Part shown: positions 46,072-56,720 of the stretch, piece by piece
Layout of the letters: each line of letters starts with the position of its first letter
Position numbering within the stretch: position 1 is the stretch's first letter
Assembly (NCBI GenBank): GCA_016858145.1
Contig: JAEHOE010000009.1
Coordinates: 62,001-126,000, forward strand
Length of the DNA: 64,000 nt
Direction: 5' to 3'
DNA from: Edaphochlamys debaryana
Taxonomy: Eukaryota > Chlorophyta > Chlorophyceae > Chlamydomonadales
Position numbers and translations under genes: made by a program
The notes under the pieces: model-generated
Database searches by the model: none
Seen by the model: the letters and a program-made list of their open reading frames with translations, nothing else
Told to the model about the DNA's origin: nothing

Positions 46072-47531
46072 TGTTACGCGGGGGTGACGCTTGAATACAA
46101 CGAGACGGGCGCTTGGGGGACGCCAGAGGGGGTGCTCACACGTGGGGGTGCAGGACCTTTTTGGAAACGGAGCGTGCTGTGCGGTGTGCGCATGAGGCAT
46201 CAAGGAGGCTTCACAGCACTGGAAGGAGCTTTCCAGGGCAATGCGTGTTGCTATCGGTTTGCGTGCTCACGGCAATTTTGCATAGGAGGAATGTGACGTT
46301 GGGGTGTGAACACGCGTCGCTATGTGTATGCGTGCTGATGGCAAATTCGTGAAGGGGGAATGGTTACACCTGGTGACGAGTGAACTGCTTGATTTCGTTT
46401 GACAGGCCTGCCTGCAGACCCAGTGACATTGGCCGCATGGGCCCTGACCTCAAAGCCCTTACAGCTTCTCTCTACCACAGTCTACCCCGTAATGCCGCCC
46501 TTGTGTGGCCCATCTCTTAAGCCATGAAAGTAATTGGTGCGCCGTATTGCGGTGCAATGCCCTACAAGGCAGGGGAGGCAATGTGATGCTGCGCCTGCTG
46601 CGCTGTGTGATGCTCAATGGTATGGGGGTAATGCACATTTCATCGATCGATCTATCGGTGGCGCTTGGGGCGTATGAGTGTCAAGTAGGCGTAAACGAAG
46701 GGCTGTATGTGATGCTCCTGCGTTGACAGGGAGGGACCTTGGATTGAAGGGGTCCGGATGGGGCCGTGAAGCGCGGCAGTTGCGGCGCAATGGAGCCTGA
46801 AGGCTGAAGGGGATGAAGGGGACTGAAACTTCTCTAAGCTTCCGGGCGAGTTGGACGGAAAGCAATTGAGTCTTCGCATGGAGAAGCACTGTTGGGCATG
46901 AAAGAGGTGAGGGGCAGGTACGGCGTGCCTCCTGCGTTGAGGGCAATCGGCTATGCGGATGTCAACAGTTTGCTGGCATTTAAGACCTCTGCTGCGTTCG
47001 ACTGGGCCAGGTGTGCGTAGGGCGGCGGCGTGGAAGGGCGGGATTACGGCAATGTGCAAGAGTGCAACCCCGCGGGATGCAAGCCTTCAGTCGACTGCGC
47101 CAGCCTGCGATGAACCAGGATGGTGTAATGCACGTATATGGCCGCTAGCCTCAACTGGCGGGACAGGCATGTACAAGGAGAGAGGGAAGGGGAAGCCAAT
47201 GCGAGCTGGCGGACTTCCCGAGCTGAGCTGAAGGCCGCGTGTCTCCCCTGCCCGTGGCGGGTAGGAGGGCGTCAGACGCGGGCGGAAGGGCACACGGACG
47301 GCCTGCCTGAGTCCCCTATACGTCGCCCGGCATTTAAAAGCTGTTACGTCTGTGTACGCATATCTCGGCGCGTTCGGCCTGCAGGCTCCTGCCTGCTCCC
47401 GTGTCGTCCATCGGGCCTTCTGATACGAGGCAGGCTGCGCACAAGGGCCTACACACACTCTGACCGAGTAACACACTGTCATTGGTGAATCCTATCAAGC
47501 TTGGTCGGGTTTGGTCGCATCCCTCGCGGCC
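46072..47531. other. Intergenic between G4 and G5
   Basis: About 1.5 kb without coding signal. Lower GC than the exons; includes a run of CGATCGATCTATCGG near 46,643. G4 3' UTR and G5 promoter presumably lie here. Confidence 0.55.
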
Positions 47532-50100
47532 ATGCCGCAAAGGCCGTCCAAGTCCAGCCTGGTGAGGCAGAATACTGAGAGCGCAACATTGATAAGCACA
47601 CAGTCTTGCGTGGGCAAGGGAGGGCCGGTCGTCGGCCACATGTGCCGTGGTCGCTCAGCGCACAGACGCGCGAGCCAGCCTCTGCTACGCGTGTTAATGG
47701 CTGACAGTGGTCTAGGCACGTTAACGCCGGAGTCTGCTTCCACCTCCGCAACCAACAACCCGCCCACGCCTCCACCCGCCTGCCCCCACTCTGCCCTCTG
47801 CTTACTAGGGCTCGCTGGCGGTGGAGCAAGCGCTCCCGAGCAACGCCTTTGAAGTCCTGGCACAGGCTCGGGCTCATCATGGCAGCACCATGATCGCCGC
47901 AGCCGGCCACGCTGCTGACCGCGCTTTTGCTGCCGGCGTGGCCGCACGGCCCTCCCTCAACCGCCTCCAGTTTGGCGGTGCCAGCAACGAAAGCCGCAGG
48001 GCCCAAGCCCTGGACGATGGCTCAGGTCTTGCTGAAGCGGAAGAATACGGCTCCGAAGCAGGCAATCGCGACGGGGAGGAGAGCGATTTCGGTCAGTGGG
48101 AAGACGAGCTGCCGGCGCTGCTCCGCCGCCGGCTACGGACCTCGGCGACGGGCCTGCCCATTCCCCACGCCTGGTCTTTTAGCTCCCAAGCCGGGGCGGG
48201 ACCGGCGGGCGCATATCTGGGCGGGGGACACCATGGTCTTGCGGTCCGGACAGCTTCTTCGAGTTCCTTCACAGGCGGGCTGCCGCTCCCGGCGCGCCGC
48301 TTGAGCTCGAACGCAAGCTCCGCCGCGGTGTCCGCCAGCGGCGGCGGCGCCGCCACGGCTGAGGGCGGCGCTGGTGCCGGTACGGCGGACGGCCAAGCGT
48401 CAGCAGGCGGCCCCAACCGGCCCGTCTTTGCGTGCCGCTTCAACATTGCGGACCTGCCGCCGCCGGCGCCGTCAGCACCGGTGCCGGGGCCCCGCGGCCC
48501 TGTCACGCCGACGTCGCAGCAGCCCCAGCCCCAGCCTCCCTCGAGGCCTCCAACCGAATCAACCAACCCGGCGTCTGGGGAAGCTGGCGGCAACCCTGGC
48601 CCGGGTCCGCCGCCGCGGGGCCCCCGCGTCAGGCGCATGTCGGCCCCCGACTCGGCCTTCCTCACCGCCGCCATGACTCATGCCGGTGCAGGGGCGGTGG
48701 AGGGCAGTGACGGGGCCAGCGGGAGCCCGGTAAAGCGCGGGAGCAACTCCGGCGTGGTCCCTTTCGCTGGGAGCGGGACACAAGCCAACCTCAGCGCCTC
48801 TTCCATAAGCTCTTCTCATGCGCAACTTGCCCTCCCGCCGATGGCTGAGCAGCCCCCCAACGGCCCCGTAACGCCCGCCAACGCACCCGCGTCAGCGGGC
48901 ACCGGGCCTGCCGCCGCGGGCCGCGGCGCCGCCGCCAACGCACCCGGCGCCGCCGCCACCGTGACCGCGAACGGAGGCAACCCGGGCCTCCGCCAGAACC
49001 TCTGCACGCTCTCCTCGCTGCTGGTCGAGACTATCCCGGGCAGCGCCAGCGGCGGCAGCTCCCCGGCCGTGGCGTCGCCCTCCGGCGCCGCCGTCGGCCT
49101 GGCCCGGCCTCAGCCGCCGGGGCAGCCCCCCGTGCACCGTGCGCCCTCGTGGGCCTCCTCCCTCCGAACTCCCTCCAACCCCTTGGCCTCCTCACCCGCG
49201 CCCGTTGTGCCCCTGTCGGCGCTTTGCATCGGCCAGGGCACCCCCAGCCCGCGCCTCTCGCTTCGCTCCAGTGGGAGCGGCGCGCTGCCGCCGACGCCGC
49301 CGCGGCCGTCGGCGTCGCCGACGCCAGGCAGAGGCCCGCAAACGGCGGCGGCGCGCCTGGCGTTCACGCGCATGTCGTACGACTCTGCGGCCGGCCTGCA
49401 CGGAAGCGGGTACGGCACGTACAGCAGTGGTGCTGACGTGGGCGACGGCGGCGGAGATGTGCGTCGCAGCGACGGGGCGGTGCACGTCGGCGCCATTGGC
49501 CGTGGCGGCGGCGGCGGCGGCTCGGGTCCGTTTCGGCCGACCCACATGGTTTCCGCCAACGGTCCCTCGCCGCTGGGCTCGGGGTCAGGCTCCGGGCATC
49601 TCGCTGCCTCTGCATCGGCGACGGTTTCGGGCCCCGCAGGTTTCAGCGGCCTGGCCACATCGCCAGGGCCCAGCCCCTCGCCGCTCGCATTGCGGTCAGG
49701 CGGCCGGGCGACGGAGGACATGAGCAGTCCGAACCGCATGCGTGGTATGGCAGGAGCGCCGCGCGTCCAGGGCAGCCCGGCGGGGCGGCAGCCGGCGGGC
49801 TTCAGCGGCGGCGCAATGCGGGAGTGGGGCGTGGCTGCAGCGGTGCCGCCGCCGACGGTGCGTGCCGGCGCCCCTTCGGGCATGGCTCCGCCGCCGCTGC
49901 CGTCGACCTTCTCCACCGATAGCAGCCGCGGCCCTGCAGGGGCGCGTGGCGTCGGCGGCGGCGCTGCCACAGCTCGGATGCCGCCGTCGGGCGCTGACGG
50001 GAGCGGTGGGGGTCACGCCAGCCCAAGGTTCGGTGGGGTGGGACGAGGGGTGGCGAGCAGTAGCGTGGGTAACGGCGGGCTTGCATCGACCAAGTCCTAG
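47532..50100 (+). CDS. G5, EVLxxAR-family protein, about 773 aa
   Basis: Two-exon model: 47532-47561 (MPQRPSKSSL) and 47809-50100, phase 0, stop TAG. The second exon starts GSLAVEQALPSNAFEVLAQA followed by RAHHGSTM, a strong match to G6 and G7 (EVL, AR, HGxSM). Downstream come an acidic patch (EEYGSEAGNRDGEESDFGQW), ARRLSSNASSAAVSA, and VRRMSAPDSAFLTAAMTHAG, the RRxS block seen in G1, G3 and G4. The rest is Gly/Ala/Pro/Ser-rich. It ends VASSSVGNGGLASTKS and lacks the C-terminal helix found in G1-G4. The tiny first exon is supported only by position, phase and analogy with G3 and G6. Function unknown. Confidence 0.7.
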
Positions 50101-51442
50101 TCATCATCTGTCGGTTGAGGCCGGGTTCGTCAGCCTTATTGAAGTGACATTTGGGTGCTCGATGGACTGGGCCGACTGCAGACGCACGGGGGTGTGCAAG
50201 CATTCAAATTGTGTGCTGCTGATAGGTACTGGCAACACATAGCCCTCTGGGCAGGACTGCGACTGTTCTGGGGATGGTGGGGCTCATGAACTGTGACAGC
50301 CTTGCATTGAGCCAAGGGCCACTCGTGTATTGGCAAGAGAAATACTTTCACGTACGCTTTGGCATGCGCAGTTGGGACTAAAGAGAGGATCGTAGTCACC
50401 TGCGGGAAAGGAGCAAAGTCATGATGGCCAGCTCCGTGGGGCGAAAGCCGCCCTGAAGTTGTGTTGGCGACCATGTATGACTTGGGCCCGGCCAGCCTTG
50501 GCGCTTGGCTTGCCCTGTAGTACTTGATGCAGAGCTCTGTGCGTTCTTCGGGTTGTGTTCATGAGGTGTTGCATGTTGAGGTCCAGGAGGCTGAGATCTG
50601 GCGAGGTCACCTCGGTCCTCAGGGCTTTTGGGTGGTTGGCGGGGCCGAAGGGTGACAAGTGAAAGAGTGAAAGGGGCACGCGTGCGGCGGCAAAGGGGGG
50701 CACTGCTCGTCTTGCTGGTCTCGAGTCTGGGCCTGGCGCTGTGCTACGCTACGGGCCGAGTCGCCGGGTATGCATGTTGGCGGCATGTTGGCGGCATGTG
50801 AAGCCATGTGACACAGCGGGAGACACGACAGAAGCAGCCAGCAGGGTGAAACACGCAGGCGCGTGTTGCGAAGCGAAACAACCCCTTTCACCAGAACTCT
50901 AGCGCTGCACTCCAGTACCGGGCGCCGTTCACGGCGTTCAAGCCGTGTCATTGTCGGTAACCACGGCGGCGTGACAAAGGTGCCCTCCGCACAGGACGAC
51001 AACCCCGCGCCGAAGCCACGACAGTAGGACTGCAAACCCCTGCTGCACTTTGGAGCAGGGTGGCAGCCGAGCAGGCGCGTCGCGGGGGATTGACGATCGC
51101 GCCTAACACCGTGCGCCTCGTAACACAGCGGGTAACACCGTCTCCGCTAGTCTGAGCATCCATACACCTCTCCTGTAGGAAACTCAGCAGCCACTACGCG
51201 ACCGCGCGTTCCTTTTTGTCTATAGCATTTTGCGACGCCTCTCACGCGCTCCTCAAAAGACACCTGTGAGCACGTCACAAATGAAGCCATCACCTGATGT
51301 TCGGTCTGTATGGAAGGGGGCAAAGTAGTCGAGACACCGATTGAACACGAACCTCCGAACACTCAGCGTACGCCAGCAATTTGACCACTGTGACCTCGCT
51401 TAACTGAGGGCGACTAGCAGCTGCCTAGAAGTGGCAGCCAGC
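50101..51442. other. Intergenic between G5 and G6
   Basis: About 1.3 kb, no coding signal recognised. A short GGCATGTTGGC repeat lies at 50,770-50,800. Confidence 0.55.
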
Positions 51443-54400
51443 ATGGCCATGCAGCGGAGCTTCTTCGTGACAACGGAGCCTGCGTGAAGGGCGCGACGAC
51501 GGGAGCAACATGAGGGCGCTCGACGATAGGGAGCGCGTCCTGGCGAGTCAAGGGAGGGCGTTGTGGGACCCCGTCGAAGGCACCCTTCCCGCTCTATTGC
51601 CGCACCCACCTGTCGATCCCCCTCCCCAACCCCGGTCGTGTCCTTGGTGGCTTCTGCCGCAAGCCCTCTGATGGCAACCTGCCTCATCTTTCCCAACCTT
51701 CAGGCTCAGCTGCTCGAGGAGCATGCGGCACAGCCGACAAGCGCGGATGAAGTGCTCAGGTGCGCTGGACTGGAGTCCACTCGAAGAGCTGCAGGGAGGC
51801 CAGCGGGTGGCAAGGGGGCGCCAAGACAGTCACGGGTGCAGCCCAACATGGTCCAGGTGGTCAGGAGATAGCGATGTGTACGTCTCTGACGGCATTGGCT
51901 GCCCCTATGGCGGGCGGTGGAGGGGAGCCTGCCCACAGCAACTGTACCTCGCCTGCCTCACCCCACGAGGGACGGGCGTGACCCGTTCTGCTCAGATTCC
52001 TGACCAGACCCTCTGCCTCAGCCGGGCAGCTAACACAACATGTCCTATGTTCCGGTTACACCCCCTCTGTTGAGACCCATCCGCGACCACCGTGTCACCA
52101 CCCTCCTACTGCAGGCACGCACGCGCCGCACATGGCAGCTCCATGTCTTGGCACGTGTCCAACCTCCGTACGGGATCCGTCACGGCGCCAAAAGCCAGCA
52201 TGATTAAGCTCATGTACGGCGGACCAGCGCCGCCTGCGTCTGCCAACGGTAACGGTGCCGGCGGACCTGCCGGTGCCAGCCAGGCGCTCAACGGTTTTGA
52301 GGGTGGCGACCCCAACGACCCTCTATCTTCCATGCTCATGCCGGCACTACCGAAGGAGATTGTCGTAAAACCGCAGCCAAAGTTTGGCGCCCTGACGCTG
52401 GCTGCCGCGGCCAATGGCGGCGGGGGCCCGGCAGGCGGTGTGGCCGGCAGCCCCGGCGGGGCCGGCGGCACGTCACGGCGGCGGTCGGAGACGGGCGGCC
52501 CCGGGGCCGAAGGCGGGGAGGGGGAGGAGGACATAGACGCGAGCAACCGCTGGACCGTGGCTCCCTTCCCCACACGGTTCCTGTGGGGCGCGCTGCCGCC
52601 CGCTCCGGGGGAGGCTGGTGCGGCCCCCGGCCCCGGCCCGGCTGCGGCGGGGCCAGGGCGGCGGTCGCTGCCTCCCACAGACCCTTACGAGGCCGCTGCT
52701 GCCGCCGCGGCGGCCCAGGCCGCACAGATCGCCCACGTGGCATCACGGGCTGACTCAGCACTCACCATGCAACGGCAGCGGCGGGCGTCAACCGCCATGC
52801 CCGATCAGGCCTCGGGGTCAGCGACGGACCGAGCCCGGTTTGGGAACCACCTGATGCAGCTCCTGAGCCTGGGAGACGCGACTCCTGGCACCGGCTCCGG
52901 CCCTGAGCTGTCCTCGCCGTCGGCCCTTGCCTCTCGCTTCAGCCCCTCCTCTGCCGCACCGTTGTCTCCCAGCCGCTCCGGGCCCTCCAGTGGCGCCCTC
53001 CGCCCGAGCATGTATGGCGGCGGGCAAGCGGCGGGCGGCGGCGGCGGGCCGACAGGTGGCAGCTCCCAATCGCTGGCCGCTGTCTCTGTAACCGCAGCGA
53101 CGGCTGGGTCCGTCATTCCGCCGCTGCCGGGTTATGCCCAACCGAACTCTGGCGAGATCCCAGGGCGGCGGAGCTCGGCGGGACTTCCTAACGGTGCAGC
53201 CTCTGCAGCCCCCGCCTCGGGGGCCTATGCCGGCGGGGGCCTGGGCGGGGAGGGCAGCATATTGCTATCCCCGGCGGAGGCTGCAGCCATTGCGCGTGTG
53301 ATCCGCAAGCCCCTGAAGCCTGCGGCTCCACAGGAGTGGACCGTGGATGCCCAGACGGCCGCAGCGCACGCCGCTGCGCACGCCGCCGCCACCTCCGCGG
53401 CAGCCAGCTACACCGCCGCGACCGCCACCGGCGCCCCGGCCGCCGCCGCCGCCGGCGCTGACGGCGGCGGCGCTACGGCGGCGGCGGCGGGGCTCTCCGC
53501 CGCCCAGTTCGGCGGCGGCTACAGCTACACGGTGCTCGTGGGCCAGCAGAAGGAGGGCCAGATCGCTGGCGTTACGCCCAGCGGCGGCAGCGCAACGGCT
53601 CAGGGCCTGGCGGAAGGCGACTACCCCACCACGTCCAGCTGGCCCGTCGCCGGTGGCGGCGCCGACAACTTCCGGCCGCCCAGCCTCAACGTGAGCACCT
53701 CGGGGGCGGCGCCCGAGGGTCCCGGGTCGCCCGGAAGCGGTCGGCTGCCGTTCCCGCGCCAGCTGCCGGCGCTGGGTGGGCCCCGGCTGAGCGGCAGCGG
53801 CGACAGTCCGTTGCGGCCGCGGCCGTACCTGGGGCAGCGGGGCTTCGCCCAGTCCACTCGCTCCTCCGCCAGCGGCGACGCCACCGGCCTGCCGCCGCCT
53901 CCGGCGGCGGCGGGGCCAGGCGGCGGCGGCACGCCCCGCCTGCTGAGTCAGACGGCGTCGCCGCAGCGCTTTGGCGGCGCGAGGAGCAGCACCGCCGGCA
54001 CGGGGCTCAACGGGCTTCAGATGCCGTCCGGGAGTGCCGCCCGAGCAACCACCACGCCCAACCTGAACCTCATAGGCTCGCCAGGCCCAGGGTCGCTGCA
54101 GCCGCAGCCGCCGCCCGGCCCGCGGCCCGGAACGCCGCCGCCACAGGTTCCGATCCCTCCCAGCAGCCACGCCTACGGCGCGAGCGGTGGCATGGGCATG
54201 GGTATGAGTATGAGTATGGGTATAGGCATGGGAGGAGGGTCGGGCCCCAACTCGGAGCCCCTGCCGAGGCCTAAAATGGCCAAGCCGCAGCCTCCCGCAA
54301 GGACGCCCGAGCTGCCGCCGGGCGTACGGCTTCCAGCAGCTTCCGGCAAATCCAAAACCACGAAACGGTCGGGTACGGCAGAGGACCAGTGGCTGGGAGC

Positions 54401-54791
54401 GCTGGTGCGCAGGGCCGCGGAAGCGGAGGCCGAGGAGGAGGCAGCGGCAGCGGCGGCGGCAGCGGCGGCAGCAGCAGCAGGCGCGACGTCATCAGCCTCG
54501 TCGCCGCTGACGCGGATCGGGACCCTGTCGCCCTTGTCGCCGCGCCTCTCGGGTGGCATTGCCGAGGGGCAGAACAGCCCGCTGGGCGCAGCGGACCGAG
54601 CCAGCGGCGCCGGGCCGGGCCGTGTGACGGGGAGCGGCATGATGACCGAGCGAGGGTCGGCCGGCGGCGGCGGCGGCGGCGGCGCCAGGGCTGGCGGCGC
54701 CGCCGTCACGGCCCGCGGCGATCACAGCACGAGCGGTGGGGACGAGCACCACGGCATCATGGGCAGGTGGGCGGGGCGGGGCCGGGGCTGA
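51443..54791 (+). CDS. G6, EVLxxAR-family protein, about 918 aa
   Basis: Model: 51443-51466 (MAMQRSFF), 51704-51759 (AQLLEEHAAQPTSADEVL plus part of an Arg codon), 52115-54791. The EVLxxAR module is split by an intron inside the motif (DEVL-R, then HARAAHGSSMSWHVSNL). The large exon has TSRRRSETGG, GRRSLPPTDPY, QRQRRASTAMPDQ, GRRSSAGLPNG, many Ala/Gly runs, an unusual Gly/Met stretch GGMGMGMSMSMGIGMGGG (about 54,187-54,240) and an Ala/Glu helix (EAEAEEEAAAAAAAA). The end HHGIMGRWAGRGRG may be a worn version of the C-terminal helix start. The first exon is short and inferred from phase. Function unknown. Confidence 0.7.
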
Positions 54792-56720
54792 ACGAGCACA
54801 GGGTTGATTGGTTGCTGGCGAGCGGTCGAGAACGGTGGGCCCTGCATTTTCACTAACTTGAGGCTATGGCACGAGATGCTTTACTCTTCAGGGCCGGAAA
54901 CCGGTAGGAGGTGTGCGCAAGGACTTTCACCTCTCATGTCACCCAGCCAGCAACTGCTAACCTCGACGACTCTTTGGAACCGCCTGCTGCCCCAAACCGC
55001 CAACCACCCAGGATGAAGAAGGCGTTCGGTCTTGGCGGCAAATAGCGCTGCGGCAGCCAGGACGCCCACTCGAAGCCAAAGGGTGACGTGGCACAGCGCA
55101 GCGCAGCGCTGCTTGCAGGGCCGCAGCGGAGCCGAGGACGCCGCCGCCGCCGCCGCCGCAGGAGGAGGCAGCGCAGCACGGCATGGCCGTCGAAGCCTCA
55201 GGCAGGCGGCGAGGCGCGGCGTTGTGTGCTGTCAGAGACGGCAGTGATGTGCACGACACACGTCCGCCACACATTCTAGGTCAGCGGAGGGATGGTCAAC
55301 GTGTGGGTTGTTATCCAGGGTTGACGGAGCCATGGGGTTTGGCCAGCAGGTGCTCTGCAGTCAAACTTGAAGGGCCGGAGCTGGTGAAAGGGGGGGTGCA
55401 CAGAACACGGGAGGGGAGTTGCAGAAGCAAGCGTCGGTGCTTAGGATCCGCTGCTTGGGCAGAGCCTCAGGGTCCATGCGAGAGAGAGGAGGGAAAACCC
55501 GAGAATGAGCATCCCTTGTCACGCGGTGCGACATGCATGGCTCGTGCATTGGGCACTCGCGCAGCTTGGAAATGGGACGTATCATCGCAGACCGGCGTGC
55601 TGTTTGCTGGAGCAGACAGAACCCGGTTGCTGTATGTGTTGCGTTGGTATTGACTGCCGTAGTTGCGTAGGGGATGAGGCTAGCGTAGGTTTGCGTGAAC
55701 GTGAATGAGCTAAGAGGCCAGGATGGAGATTTGTAGGCAGGTTAACGTTTGAGCCGCATAAGAAGCTCCGCAGCACGTGCATCGAACATGGTGTGTGCAT
55801 GCCCTCGTGTCTCCTTGTTGACTTTGATGTTGTGAGATTGAGGGTTGCATCGCTTCCGGGTTGTGTGGGCGCACTGTTTGTGACGACGTTTTGGTCCTTC
55901 CTGAGGGAATGGTAGCAGGTGCTGACCTTATGGCAGCAGGTGCTTGGGGCGATGCTTTGACACGCGCACTGTGCTGGCTCTGGTGCACATTGGGGCGACA
56001 CTTGGGTTGCAGTCTGGCGCTGTCGCTTGCCACCCGCGAGGACCTGAAGGGACTCCCTACTGTACGAGTGCAAGCCAGGGCGGGTATGCGGGGTGCTACC
56101 CCTCCAGGTTGTGGGCTGTGGGGCCGTGCGTGAGGCACCTCGCCGAGAGCTGGTGGTGCGAGTGGTGGCCCCGTGCAGCACACAAAGCGCACCGGGGAGG
56201 CGTCCGTCCAGTTGCAAGGAGGACATCTTGACACGCTCTACGGTACAGTGCCCAGACGACTGGCCCAGAGTTGAAAGCGCTCCCGGTGCCAAGATGCCAG
56301 GAGGCGCCCCACACGGCCACAGAGTTGTGGCCTGATGCGGTCATGCAGCGTCTCGCTCCTAGCTGCAAGCCGGCGGGCACTCTGAAGCCACCACCACCAC
56401 CCGTGCCATCTGCCATGCGCAGATCCAGCCATCCACACACTCGCGGCCGTGGCCCTCGTACCTACGGGCTGCCCAGCGTCGTGCTGCCAGCAGCCCCCTG
56501 CGCCCCTCCCGGGCCTGCGCCCCCCTTCGTGACCATACATCATTCGCCGTACGTCCAGCGGCTCGCTTCCAGACAAGGTAGACGCCCTTAAGCCTGAGCC
56601 CCGACACTAACAGGCTGGGCCATTGCGTCTTGCTGCCAGCAGAGCACTCCCTGCCGTCCCTGACCTGCGCCCCCTTGATTTCAACTAGGGGTCACGACGA
56701 AGTGACCCCCCGGCGGCCCG
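54792..56720. other. Intergenic, convergent 3' ends of G6 and monooxygenase
   Basis: 1.9 kb between two convergent genes. Short frames on both strands carry no recognisable domain. This is long for two 3' UTRs, so an unrecognised small gene or non-coding RNA is possible but not supported. Confidence 0.5.
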
